Source: Hymenobacter sp. CRA2 (GTDB lineage: Bacteria; Bacteroidota; Bacteroidia; Cytophagales; Hymenobacteraceae). Taken from it: 64,000 bases of DNA. A program made the position numbers and the translations under genes. The notes below the pieces were generated by a model. That model saw only the letters and a list, made by a program, of their open reading frames with translations. It was not told the origin of the DNA and made no database searches. Positions 43,535 to 52,499 of this stretch are shown piece by piece; the stretch's first letter is position 1, and the number at the start of each line of letters is the position of its first letter. The DNA is taken from positions 1 through 64,000 of the forward strand of contig NZ_MVBC01000003.1 in NCBI RefSeq assembly GCF_002007105.1, read 5' to 3'.

Positions 43535-43551
43535 AATGCGGCGGGAGCAGA

Positions 43552-44322
43552 TCATTTTCCGGGGGCGCTGGCTTGGTTCAGCTGATCGTAGTAAGCCGTC
43601 AGGGCCACGATGGAAGCGAGGCGTTGCTCCTTGCTGAAGGCGAGCTTCTGCTCGCTGGCGTACTTCTTCAACTCTTTTTTCCGGTCGCCGATGGCGGCCA
43701 ATACCGAGCCTTTTTTGGCCACGGGGTAATAGGTGCCGTTGCGAACAATGAAGTACCGGTCGACATTGATGAGCACCTTGTAGTACACGCGCTGCTCCAG
43801 TAAATCCTGCGTGGTCTTGCTGTGCCGGGCCAGGGCCTGCAGTCCGCTTTTTCCGGCGTACAGCACCTCATAAAAGCCCGTGGTTACCGAGCTTTCCGCC
43901 GCCGGGTCGGCCACGATGCGCTTGAACCGGTGCCCGTCGATGGTAAAGCTTTCCACCTCTTCGCTGAGCAGCATCAGCTTGACGGGGCTGTTGTAGCTGT
44001 TGGTGATCAGCACATCGAGCCGAATATCGTACTGCAGCGGAATGTTGACGAAATCGTAGCCGTTGAAGCGCACGCTCCCGTTCAGCTCCTCGTTCGACAA
44101 AAAATACTGGTGCCCCCTGGAGTTGGCGGGCAGGTAATTCGTGTACAGCAAACCGGTGTACAGCGCCGCGCCGCCCCCTACCGCCGTGAGGTAACGCTGG
44201 TGCATGTTCTGGACGGTCGAGGCCAGCAAGGAGGAATCGGCGGGTGCGGCCTGCGCCCAGCTACGGCTGCTGAGCGCAGGCAGTAGCAACAGGGTACAGC
44301 CCAGAAGTAATCGTCTACCCAT
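43552..44322 (-). CDS. Hypothetical exported protein, first gene of the TonB/DUF4249 operon
   Basis: A 256-aa protein with signal peptide (MGRRLLLGCTLLLLPALSSRSWAQ). The mature part is mixed alpha/beta with no motif I recognise. The gene starts the five-gene minus-strand operon (44322 to 35840) and is followed 17 bases later by the TonB receptor. Its position suggests an accessory role in the same uptake system. About 255 bp without a gene precede it, with no clear consensus promoter. Confidence 0.8.
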   Translation of the reverse strand: MGRRLLLGCTLLLLPALSSRSWAQAAPADSSLLASTVQNMHQRYLTAVGGGAALYTGLLYTNYLPANSRGHQYFLSNEELNGSVRFNGYDFVNIPLQYDIRLDVLITNSYNSPVKLMLLSEEVESFTIDGHRFKRIVADPAAESSVTTGFYEVLYAGKSGLQALARHSKTTQDLLEQRVYYKVLINVDRYFIVRNGTYYPVAKKGSVLAAIGDRKKELKKYASEQKLAFSKEQRLASIVALTAYYDQLNQASAPGK

Positions 44323-44577
44323 ACAAAGAGGACTTAAGCCTATTGAGAAGAAGCTACGAATGAATTAGTTAACGACGGAGCAGAAGCAGAACAAGCGGCG
44401 GGCGTAGTTGGCGAAACCTGATACAAGTGCTATCGAGCTGATGAAAGCCTTCACCGCCGGATGATGAGCAGTAAACTTATGGTTCAGGTTGCTTTGCGCG
44501 GCACTGCGCACTTATAATTCTTTAATAATTACAACTTATTGCCCACGCCCGGTGCAGTTGCCACCACCTAGCCCGTG

Positions 44578-44946
44578 TCAGACGGCCGCCACGTTTACCC
44601 GGTCGCCGTGGGCCATGGGCTGCGAGGTGACGGTGAACCACAACTCGGCGGTGGCCTGGTTCAGGATGCGGTGGCGCAGGCCGGCGGGCACGTGCAGGCC
44701 CTGGCCGGCGGTCAGCGTAAGCCACTGGCCCTCTATCTCGAAGGTGGCAGTGCCGGCCAGCACGTAGAAGAACTGCTGGGCCCGCTCGTGGTAGTGGTAC
44801 TGCTCGGCGGTGCCGGGCGGCATGCGCTCCTGAATGACGCTGAGCTCCGGGGTCTTGACCAGGTGCCAGCCGTCGCACTGGTCGCCCCAGCGGTAGTGCT
44901 CGGCGGTGGCCGTGTGGCGCAGTAGGTCGGGCAGAGGGGTATGCAT
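44578..44946 (-). CDS. Cupin-domain protein
   Basis: A 122-aa single-domain cupin. The metal-binding motif 1 is PPGTAEQYHYHERAQQFFYVLAG (part, around residues 45-67, with the His-x-His and Glu), and motif 2 is PAGLRHRILN (about 92-101). The probable fold is a small beta-barrel with a divalent metal; the substrate is unknown. ATG 44946 was preferred to an upstream ATG (44970) because of the usual N-terminal length. The gene is divergent to the BLUF gene. Confidence 0.88.
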   Translation of the reverse strand: MHTPLPDLLRHTATAEHYRWGDQCDGWHLVKTPELSVIQERMPPGTAEQYHYHERAQQFFYVLAGTATFEIEGQWLTLTAGQGLHVPAGLRHRILNQATAELWFTVTSQPMAHGDRVNVAAV

Positions 44947-45143
44947 CGGTGAATAGCGGACGTGAAGCATAAACTTAACACCTTCTGCCTCGCGCTGCGT
45001 GTGGGCGCATCCCGGGTCACTGCCAGACAGCCCAGCGGCACTTGGCTTACTCGGCAGTGCTGGCCGCCTTTCCTCTCCGACCAACGAGCTTTTTCGAACT
45101 AAAACCGCGCTGCTGCGTAACTGAGGCGGTTTTTAGCTCATTC

Positions 45144-45569
45144 ATGCACCGCATTATTTACGTCAGCACTGCCACCGAGCCGTTTATCACCGATAAGCTC
45201 CGGCAGCTGCTGCACCAGTCGCGCCTGAAGAACGCCCGCTACCACGTAACGGGGGTTTTGCTCTACCACGAGGGCCGCATCATGCAAGTCCTGGAGGGGG
45301 CGGAGGCGCCCGTGCGCTACCTATACGAGCTGATAGCCCAGGACCCGCGCCACGCCGGCGTCATCAAGATAGCCGACGAGCCGGTGGCCGCGCGCAGCTT
45401 TGCCCAGTGGCACATGTCGTACTGGGAACAGGAGCCCGATGAGCTGGCCTACGCCGCCGGCTACATTCCGCTGCAGGAGTGGCTGCTGCCCGAAGGCCGC
45501 TTCAGCGAAGCCGACCAGCTGCTGCTGGAAGCCCTGCGCGCCTTCGTAACGCCGCAATTAGCCCCGTAA
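45144..45569 (+). CDS. BLUF-domain blue-light sensor
   Basis: A 141-aa flavin-binding photoreceptor consisting of a BLUF domain and a short C-terminal helix. The residues of the light-sensing site are present: Tyr6, Asn30, Gln48 and Trp89, with the spacings of AppA (Tyr to Asn 24, Tyr to Gln 42, Tyr to Trp 83). Core motifs: RLKNARYHVTGVLLY, MQVLEG and DPRHAG. No effector domain is attached, so the signal must pass to another protein. It is divergent to a cupin gene. Confidence 0.95.
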   Translation: MHRIIYVSTATEPFITDKLRQLLHQSRLKNARYHVTGVLLYHEGRIMQVLEGAEAPVRYLYELIAQDPRHAGVIKIADEPVAARSFAQWHMSYWEQEPDELAYAAGYIPLQEWLLPEGRFSEADQLLLEALRAFVTPQLAP

Positions 45570-45673
45570 GCGGCCCCGGCCAGCGGCGGCCGGTGAATAT
45601 GCGGGGTACCGGGGCACGCTACACGTGAGCGGCTGCATCGGCAACACAGTTCAGAAGAAACCGGCCTTAACAA

Positions 45674-45706
45674 AACCGCCCGCCGAGCAAGCTCGGCGGG
45701 CGGTTG
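45674..45706. terminator. Bidirectional terminator between BLUF and CE15 genes
   Basis: AACCGCCCGCCGAG pairs with CTCGGCGGGCGGTT, loop CAAG. Minus-strand continuation is TTTTGTT, so it clearly ends the esterase gene. Confidence 0.92.
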
Positions 45707-45748
45707 TAGCATGTTGCGTACGGCGGCCCGTCACTTTGGCCGTCGCCC

Positions 45749-48166
45749 TTACTGCACCACGATGCGCTGCGTTTCCGTTACGTCGCCGGTGAAGCGCAGC
45801 AGGTACACGCCGGGCTTGAGCTGCCCGCGCGGGATGCTCAGCGTGCTCTGCTTGTCCACGCTTACCTGACTTACCGTGCGGCCAACGAGGTCCAGCACGT
45901 CGATGCGCTTGACGTGGGTGGGGTTGGCGCCCAGCTTCACCATGATCTTATCGGCGGCGGGGTTGGGGTACACCTCGATGACGTGTTTGGCGGCGGCCTC
46001 GGTAGCAGCGGTGATGCGGCAGTTGGTAGCGGCTGGCCCTTTGCCCGCAATGGCCGTGGTGGAAGTAGCAATGACCACCTTATCCAGCTGGGCGCTGCCG
46101 CCGGTGTTGTAGCCAATGGTCAGCGTGTGCGGACCCACCGTCAGGGCGCCTTCCTTCAGCTTCAGCCAGCGCCAGCCGGCCGTGGTGCCCACTTCCTTCA
46201 CGCTCACGTCGTCGATGTAGTAGGTATTTGCCACCTGCCCCATGTCGAACAGGAAGGTGGTGGAAGCCAACGACGTGGTGATGGTCCAGGTAACCTGCTG
46301 CCACGTCGTGCCGATGGTCTGGTCGGCCTGGTACTGGGGGCTGCTGGGGCCGGTGGAGAGGCGGATGGAGCCCCCGGCGTTGGCGGCCCGCACCCAGTAC
46401 GAAATCTGGTATTGCTTGCCGATGGTGGTGGGGAAGGCCGCGCTGGTTACCTGTACGCGCCACTGGTTGCCGGGCTGGGCGGTGGGGTTTACCACTTTCA
46501 TCGAGCCGGTGCCGCTGTGGGCTTCCGCCGCCACGGTGTTGGCCGTGATGGTGGCGCCGGTGGCGTTGAGCGTGGTCCAGCCGGTCAGGCCGTTCTCAAA
46601 GCCGGGGTTGGTGGCCAGCTGGCTCGTCACGGCTTGGAAGGCTTCGTTGTCCACTTTCACCCAGTAGCCATACTCCTCGGTAGCCGGTACGTTCAGGCGG
46701 GCCAGGTAATTGTAGGTGGCGGCGCTGTCCACGGTGAAGGGCATGGTCAGCAGAGCCGCGGCGGCCGTGGGGGCCGTGGTGGGGCTGCTCAGGCCGCTTT
46801 GCACCCGTACATAACCACCGTTAGAGGCCGAGGTATCAGCCATCACGCTCCAGTTGGCGCCCACCGTGGCGCATTCGGCTTCCAGCCAGTAGCGCTTGCC
46901 CAGGGGCTCGGCCTGCAGCACGGGGTTGCCGCTGCCCCACCACTGGTACCAGCGGCGGTAGTTCAGCTGCGGGTACGGGTGCACGGTAATGTTGGTGTTG
47001 GCGGCTGTGTTGCCGAGCAGAAACTTCTCCACGAAGGCCTCCACGGCCGGCTGCTGCGTAGCGGGCACGGCGCAGTGGTTGTGCGCACCGTCGATGTAGA
47101 AGCCGAACCGGTCGCCGATGCCGAAGGTGTTCCACACCTCGTGCGCGGCCCGGGCCGATACGTAAGCCGAGGGGTTGGCCAGCCATTCAAAGTCGGTGTT
47201 GCCAGTCACCAGCAGGGCGCGCGGCGCAATCATGGCCATCAGCTCGTGGTGGTCGTGCGGGAGCTTGCTCACGTTGGTACCCGCAAACTGCTGCATGTCG
47301 TCCTTGAACCAGCGGTAGTCGGTGGCGCCGAGCTTTTCCACCGCGCCCAGCGTTTCGGACACGCGCCAGGCCGGGGCTCCGCCCCCACCCGATTCCTGCG
47401 CGATGGTCAGGGCAATCCGCTCGTCGAAGGCACCCGAAAACAGGGCCATCTTGCCGGCGTAAGAGCAGCCTGTCACGGCCAGGTGGCGCAGGTCGACGGG
47501 CAGCGAGGACTGCACCAGCTCCAGGCCGTCGATGATGCGACTCACGCCCCAGGCCCAGGCGCTGTACTGGCCCGAGTTGGCCAGCGTCTGCGAGGGGTAG
47601 AGGCGGTAAAAGGGGTCGGTCTGGGCCGGGTTGCCGTAGGTCGTGACCTGGTTGTGGTTGAACTTGATGGTGGCCACGTTGCGGCTGGTAAACACCGCAG
47701 CCGGGATGCTGCCCGTGCCGCTGTTCATGCCGATGACGGCCGGAAACGGCCCGCTGCCGGTAGCAGGCAGCGTGATTTCGGAAGTCAGCGTGAGCGTCTG
47801 CCCGTTCTCGGTCACGTTCACCGTCAGCACGCCGGTATTGGCGGTGGTGCCGGCGGCGTAGCTGGCCGTGATGTTTTGGGGGCGCGGGGGCTTGGTGCCG
47901 ATTTCGTAGTTCTCGATTTCGGCCTTGATTTCGTTGCGGCGGCACTCCCAGTCGCTAAAAGCGGTGGAACGGCTCTGCCCATTGGAGCGCATAAAGGGGT
48001 CGGGCAGCGGGTCCACGGTGGGTAGCTGGTTGAAGGCCGGCAAGGTCGGGGCCGTGCAACTGCCGCCGGTGTTTTCGGTGGTGTACACCAGCGGAATCTG
48101 CTGCGCCGAAGCGCCCAGACTCAGCATGGCCAGCAGCAAGGCTGCAAGGGTATTGGTTGTCTTCAT
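45749..48166 (-). CDS. Secreted carbohydrate esterase, CE15-like glucuronoyl esterase with T9SS sorting signal
   Basis: An 805-aa secreted enzyme. Signal peptide 1-22. An alpha/beta-hydrolase domain (about 50-385) resembles CE15 glucuronoyl esterases, which cut the ester between lignin and glucuronoxylan: the nucleophile motif GCSYAGK has Ser235 (CE15 usually has Arg where Tyr236 stands), QESGGG carries Glu258, and His362/His364 lie in AHNHCAVP. Two beta-rich regions follow (about 410-520 and 525-690, carbohydrate-binding-like), then a C-terminal T9SS sorting domain (PNPAADKIMVKL ... GVYLLRFTG). A palindrome at 48534-48547 may be its operator. Confidence 0.88.
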   Translation of the reverse strand: MKTTNTLAALLLAMLSLGASAQQIPLVYTTENTGGSCTAPTLPAFNQLPTVDPLPDPFMRSNGQSRSTAFSDWECRRNEIKAEIENYEIGTKPPRPQNITASYAAGTTANTGVLTVNVTENGQTLTLTSEITLPATGSGPFPAVIGMNSGTGSIPAAVFTSRNVATIKFNHNQVTTYGNPAQTDPFYRLYPSQTLANSGQYSAWAWGVSRIIDGLELVQSSLPVDLRHLAVTGCSYAGKMALFSGAFDERIALTIAQESGGGGAPAWRVSETLGAVEKLGATDYRWFKDDMQQFAGTNVSKLPHDHHELMAMIAPRALLVTGNTDFEWLANPSAYVSARAAHEVWNTFGIGDRFGFYIDGAHNHCAVPATQQPAVEAFVEKFLLGNTAANTNITVHPYPQLNYRRWYQWWGSGNPVLQAEPLGKRYWLEAECATVGANWSVMADTSASNGGYVRVQSGLSSPTTAPTAAAALLTMPFTVDSAATYNYLARLNVPATEEYGYWVKVDNEAFQAVTSQLATNPGFENGLTGWTTLNATGATITANTVAAEAHSGTGSMKVVNPTAQPGNQWRVQVTSAAFPTTIGKQYQISYWVRAANAGGSIRLSTGPSSPQYQADQTIGTTWQQVTWTITTSLASTTFLFDMGQVANTYYIDDVSVKEVGTTAGWRWLKLKEGALTVGPHTLTIGYNTGGSAQLDKVVIATSTTAIAGKGPAATNCRITAATEAAAKHVIEVYPNPAADKIMVKLGANPTHVKRIDVLDLVGRTVSQVSVDKQSTLSIPRGQLKPGVYLLRFTGDVTETQRIVVQ

Positions 48167-48722
48167 TGGGTTGGGAATGAGTTAGGTAAAGCAGAGGCAG
48201 AAAGGCCAACGGCGGGCCGTTGGCACGGGGCGGTGGTAGTAGCTCAGGCGGGTTGGGGCATAGGCAGATTGGGTAAGCGGAGCAGAAGCAAGTGAGCAGT
48301 GCCGGCACCGGCTGGCGTAGTCACTCAGCGCCGGCACAAGTGCGCGGCAGAGGCTGCGCGGCAACAGAGTCGCACAGCCATAGTACAATTGCCGATCTAC
48401 CCACCAGCAGGTAGCCCCTCGCAGCTAGCGAAGGCCCTGACGTGAGCAAAAACCGGTTTATGAAGGAATTTAACAGCCTCCCAAAATGAGCCAACACCCG
48501 GCAAGCGCCGCAGATAAATGAAAGTACCGCAACCGTTTCCGGAAACGTTTGTATACCATCCGGCGCAAAAAGAATGTATATGCTGCGCTACCCATGCGTG
48601 TCTTGATAACCCACCATCGTCAAACCAGGATGCAGCCTATCCGCAGTTGCTATAGTTCAATTCTCTACAACCTAACGACCTGAAGTGTAGAGCGGGAATC
48701 CGAAAGATGTTCGGCGCATTTT
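48167..48722. other. Spacer upstream of the CE15 gene
   Basis: About 550 bp with no ORF of note. It contains the palindrome CGTTTCCGGAAACG at 48534-48547 (LacI-type operator style), and AT-rich sequence before it. It ends at the left boundary of the 233-bp MITE. Confidence 0.5.
48534..48547. promoter_or_regulatory. 14-bp perfect palindrome, possible operator
   Basis: CGTTTCC-GGAAACG is a perfect 14-bp palindrome within AACCGTTTCCGGAAACGTTT. LacI-type regulators bind such sites. It lies about 370 bases upstream of the CE15 start; no regulator gene is nearby. Confidence 0.4.
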
Positions 48723-48955
48723 GAACGTCCTGCCCAGCGCAGTGGAAGCGCAGGCAGGCGTAAGCCAAGCATTTCTCGCGTCGTCAGGCTCCCCTCTCCT
48801 GTTCGGAGAGGGGGTCGGGGGGTGAGGCCCAACGAAGCCAGCGAGATGTCTCGGCTGCGCTCGACATGACGTGCTATTTGAGTAGTTCAGGCAAAACAGC
48901 AGGGGGTGCTTGTCTTACGCCTGCCTGCGCTTCCACTGCGCTGGGCAGGACGTTC
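48723..48955. mobile_element. MITE with 42-bp perfect inverted ends and candidate TTTT target duplication
   Basis: A 233-bp non-coding element. The left end (48723-48764, starting GAACGTCCTGCCC) is the exact reverse complement of the right end (48914-48955). TTTT stands on both sides (48719-48722 and 48956-48959), as a 4-bp target duplication would. Inside are a CCCCTCTCC/GGAGAGGGG hairpin and a REP-like repeat (48827-48875). It has no transposase, so it must be moved by a partner in trans. The right end lies 90 bases before the HelD start. Confidence 0.8.
48827..48875. repeat. REP-like repeat, copy 3, inside the MITE
   Basis: Contains CCCAACGAAGCCAGCGAGATGTCTCGG and CTCGACATGACGTGCT (in parts). 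It matches the halves at 53101-53148 and 58601-58648. Confidence 0.6.
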
Positions 48956-49044
48956 TTTTCGGCTTTGCCAGTCGGTCCCTCCCCTGCCTCTTCTACCTCG
49001 ACGCTTCCGCAGCCCGGAATTTGCTGGCATCTTTGGGGTTCCTT

Positions 49045-51108
49045 ATGCAAGAACTGCCCGTGATGAACGCCACCGAACAGCAAGAGCGAGAATACCTGGA
49101 GGAAATCAAGGAGAAGCTGACGCTGGCCGTCAAGCGCGTGGACGACGCCGTGCGGCAGTACTCCACCGAGCTGCGGCAGAAAAAGCAGTATATCCACGAG
49201 CACCAGTCGGGCATGGACGACGCCGACATGGTGGCCGCCGAGCAGTCCATCAACCGCATGGCCTACACCGGCGAGGGCGCCGTGGCCCGCAAGCGCCGCC
49301 TGCTCAAGCTGGTGCAGTCGCCCTACTTCGGCCGCATCGATTTCGACACGTCGAAGCAGGGCAGCACGCCGGTGTACATCGGGGTACATTCCTTCCTCGA
49401 CGAGCAGCAGCGCCAAAACCTGATCTACGACTGGCGCGCCCCTATTTCGTCCCTGTTCTACGACTTCGAGCTGGGCGATGCGTCCTACGCCTCCCCCACC
49501 GGCCCGGTGCAGGGCCGCATTGCCTTGAAGCGGCAATACCGCATCCGCGACGGGCGCATGGAGTTCATGCTCGACAGCGACGTGAACATCCACGACGACG
49601 TGTTGCAGCGCGAGCTGGCCAAGTCGTCGGACGACAAGATGAAGAACATCGTGGCCACGATTCAGCGCGACCAGAACGCGGTGATTCGTAACGAGGACGC
49701 GTCGGTGATGGTGATTCAGGGCGTGGCCGGCTCGGGCAAAACGTCCATTGCCCTGCACCGCATCGCCTTCCTGCTCTACCGCTTCCGCGACACCATCCGG
49801 GCCCAGGACATCCTCATCATTTCGCCCAACAAGGTCTTCGCCGACTACATCTCCAACGTGCTGCCCGAGCTGGGCGAAGAGCACATTCCGGAGCTGGGCA
49901 TGGAGGAGCTGGCGGCTGATCTGCTCCAGGGCCAGTACCAGTTCCAGACTTTCTTCGAGCAGGTATCGGCGCTGCTGGAGAAGCACGACGCGGCTTTTAT
50001 CGAGCGGATTCGGTTCAAGTCCTCGGCGGAGTTTCTGACCCAGCTGAACCAATACCTGCTGCACGTTGAGAACAACTACTTCAGCGTGGCCGACCTGCGG
50101 GTGGGCCGCACCGTGGTGCCCGGCGTGTTTATCCAGCAGAAATTCAAGGCCTACCACCGCGTGCCCCTGCTCAAGCGCTTCGGGCAGGTGGCTAATGACG
50201 TGCGGGCCTACGTGCGCGACAAGGCCGACCGTAAGCTCACCGGCGGGGAGAAAGCCGCCATCGGGGAAGGCATTCCGCGCATGTTCCGCTACGCCACCGT
50301 GCTGGAGTTCTACCGCGACTTTTACCGCTGGGTCGGCCGGCCCGAGCTGTTCCGCTTCGATGGACAGCGGCCCCTGGAGTACGCCGACGTGTTTGCCCTG
50401 ATCTATCTGCGCATCCGTATGGAGGGCCTCACGGCTTACGAGCACGTGAAACACCTGCTGGTGGACGAAATGCAGGATTACACCCCGGTGCAGTACGCGG
50501 TGCTCTCGCGCCTGTTCCACTGCCGCAAGACCATCCTGGGCGACGTGAGCCAGACGGTGAACCCCTACAGCGCCTCCTCGGCCGAAACCATCGAGCGGGT
50601 CTTCCCGCAGGCCGACGTGGTCAAGCTCTACCGCAGCTACCGCTCCACCGTCGAAATCACCGCCTTCGCCCAGCGTATCAGCCCCAACCCGCATATCATG
50701 CCGCTGGAGCGCCACGGGCCCGAGCCCGCCGTGACGCGCTACGGCAGCCCGGCCGAGGAGCTACAGGCCATTCAGGCGCTGGTGACGGCCTTCCGCAATT
50801 CGGGCAACCATTCGCTGGGCATCATCTGCAAAACCCTGCGCCAGGCCGCGCAGGTGCACGAGGCGCTGCAAGGCCCCGGCGTGCATCTGCTCACCGAGGA
50901 GTCCACGGCCTTCAAGGAGGGCGTCATCATCACCACGGCGCACCTGGCCAAGGGCCTGGAATTCGACGAGGTCATCGTGCCCATGGCCTCCGCCCGCAAC
51001 TACCACACGGAGGTCGACAAGAGCATGCTCTACGTGGCCTGCACCCGCGCCATGCACCGCCTCACGCTCACCTACACCGGCGAGTTGACGGGGTTCTTGT
51101 CGGCTTGA
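49045..51108 (+). CDS. helD: HelD-family ATP-dependent helicase / RNA polymerase recycling factor
   Basis: A 687-aa superfamily 1 helicase-like protein. The N-terminal coiled coil (about 5-65), then a HelD-type insertion with YIGVHSFL and DWRAPISSLFYDF (about 105-135), Walker A GVAGSGKTS near residue 230, the Walker B-like LLVDEMQDYTPVQY (about 470), and motifs QTVNPYSSA-like and LAKGLEFDEV in the C-terminal half. HelD removes stalled RNA polymerase from DNA in Gram-positive bacteria; the function in Bacteroidota is inferred. The start at ATG 49045 or 49063 is not decidable. A CATCTTTG -7-like element lies at 49028-49035. Confidence 0.92.
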   Translation: MQELPVMNATEQQEREYLEEIKEKLTLAVKRVDDAVRQYSTELRQKKQYIHEHQSGMDDADMVAAEQSINRMAYTGEGAVARKRRLLKLVQSPYFGRIDFDTSKQGSTPVYIGVHSFLDEQQRQNLIYDWRAPISSLFYDFELGDASYASPTGPVQGRIALKRQYRIRDGRMEFMLDSDVNIHDDVLQRELAKSSDDKMKNIVATIQRDQNAVIRNEDASVMVIQGVAGSGKTSIALHRIAFLLYRFRDTIRAQDILIISPNKVFADYISNVLPELGEEHIPELGMEELAADLLQGQYQFQTFFEQVSALLEKHDAAFIERIRFKSSAEFLTQLNQYLLHVENNYFSVADLRVGRTVVPGVFIQQKFKAYHRVPLLKRFGQVANDVRAYVRDKADRKLTGGEKAAIGEGIPRMFRYATVLEFYRDFYRWVGRPELFRFDGQRPLEYADVFALIYLRIRMEGLTAYEHVKHLLVDEMQDYTPVQYAVLSRLFHCRKTILGDVSQTVNPYSASSAETIERVFPQADVVKLYRSYRSTVEITAFAQRISPNPHIMPLERHGPEPAVTRYGSPAEELQAIQALVTAFRNSGNHSLGIICKTLRQAAQVHEALQGPGVHLLTEESTAFKEGVIITTAHLAKGLEFDEVIVPMASARNYHTEVDKSMLYVACTRAMHRLTLTYTGELTGFLSA

Positions 51109-51253
51109 GAGCAGGTTTTGTTGAAAGTGGCTCTCGGCCGCCCAAAAGCCTGCTGCGCGCCAAATCTCCGAAAACCCACTTAGCCGAGAAAAGGAAGTTT
51201 GGCATCCTGAAGGCGAGCTACTAGCCGCCCAAGTTGCCTGAAGGGAAAGAAGA

Positions 51254-51289
51254 AACAGCCCGCCGGAGTGCGCTACCCGGCGGGCTGTT
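51254..51289 (+). terminator. Terminator downstream of helD
   Basis: ACAGCCCGCCGG pairs with CCGGCGGGCTGT, 11-nt loop, weak T-rich end (TGCTC). Begins 146 bases after the stop. Confidence 0.8.
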
Positions 51290-51423
51290 GCTCTCAGGGG
51301 TGGGAGTTCATCAGGGCGCGTTGAGCTTCGCTCCTGGCTAGTGCATAAGAAATAATCAGCCCCGCCTACTACCTGCGGAGGCCCGCTTGACCGCCACGAA
51401 GTACTGGTTAACCAATCGTATAG

Positions 51424-52314
51424 CTAACGAATCTGCAGCAGATGGGCTAGTTCTTGGTGCACCGTTGGGGCAAACAAAATCTCGTGTTCGAGCCCCGCGA
51501 GCGTGACGAACTTGGTCGTGGGATTCTGTTGGTGCAGCGCGCGCCAGTACGCCCAACTTAACCGCACGGGCGTTACCGAATCGGCGGTGCCCACCACCAG
51601 CGTTACGGGTACGGTACGGGAAACCTTCGGGACTAGGGCCTGAGGCGACAAGCTGGTGACAGGCTGCTCCCAAACCGCCCCTCCGTGTAGCTGCTGCATG
51701 TGTTGCCGCCAGCGGGGGACGTCGCAGGGGCAAGAAGCCAGCAGCGCTGCATCCACGGCGGCGGGGTATTGGGCCAGCACATCGGCCACGATGGCGGCTC
51801 CGCCGGAATGCCCCACCGCTACCACCCGCCGCGCCTTGTAGCGCCGTTTTAATTGCGCCATTCCGCCCGCCACCGCCCTGATTACCTCGGGCGTGTAATT
51901 GTCGCCTACTGCTTCGCCGCGGATACCCGCGGAACGGTGACCTTGCGGGTCCGTGTAGCCGGGGCGCAACAACCCGACGGCTACCACATCGGCATGCTTC
52001 GCGGCCACTTGCTTGGCAAAGGCATACTGATAACCGGGTTTATTGAACGGAGCATCGCCATGCACCACGACCACCAGCACGGGATGGGCCGACACCTGGG
52101 TATTACGGTAGGCCTGCACGTATAAGCGCTGCCGGTTCCGGCCTACCCAGGCGGAATCCCCAGCACTGGCAGCGGCAGAAGAGGAAGCGGGCTGGTACGC
52201 GGCAGGGGGCTGATGGCAGCTACCGAGCAGGGCAATCAAGCCAACAACAATTACCAGCCGGATTGACCCGGACAAAGCAGGTAGTTGCATCGTCGCTACG
52301 GCAGTTTTCGACAT
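51424..52314 (-). CDS. Alpha/beta-hydrolase lipoprotein
   Basis: A 296-aa exported hydrolase. The signal peptide ends LIALLGSCHQ with a lipobox cysteine. The catalytic serine is in VVAVGHSGGAAI (nucleophile elbow), the acid is probably in VVGTADSVTPV and the histidine in AGLEHEILF. An internal ATG (52290) gives a 288-aa form that still has the signal peptide. Substrate unknown; resembles prolyl-oligopeptidase-like or esterase hydrolases of about 300 aa. A DUF6624 remnant lies upstream. Confidence 0.88.
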   Translation of the reverse strand: MSKTAVATMQLPALSGSIRLVIVVGLIALLGSCHQPPAAYQPASSSAAASAGDSAWVGRNRQRLYVQAYRNTQVSAHPVLVVVVHGDAPFNKPGYQYAFAKQVAAKHADVVAVGLLRPGYTDPQGHRSAGIRGEAVGDNYTPEVIRAVAGGMAQLKRRYKARRVVAVGHSGGAAIVADVLAQYPAAVDAALLASCPCDVPRWRQHMQQLHGGAVWEQPVTSLSPQALVPKVSRTVPVTLVVGTADSVTPVRLSWAYWRALHQQNPTTKFVTLAGLEHEILFAPTVHQELAHLLQIR

Positions 52315-52499
52315 AGGTAAAGCTGAGAGCGATACAATGAGCACTTGCACTATCGCTGCAAGTATATGCTTTAGTAAACGGCTCCGGGCGCCCATTGCCA
52401 CCGAGTACGCCGAGCTGAGCAGCAACAACGTTAAGGGCAAAGGCAGCGCGAGCAGGTGCAGGACGTGCTGATGGCCCTCAAAAGCCTGATGCACGCCAG

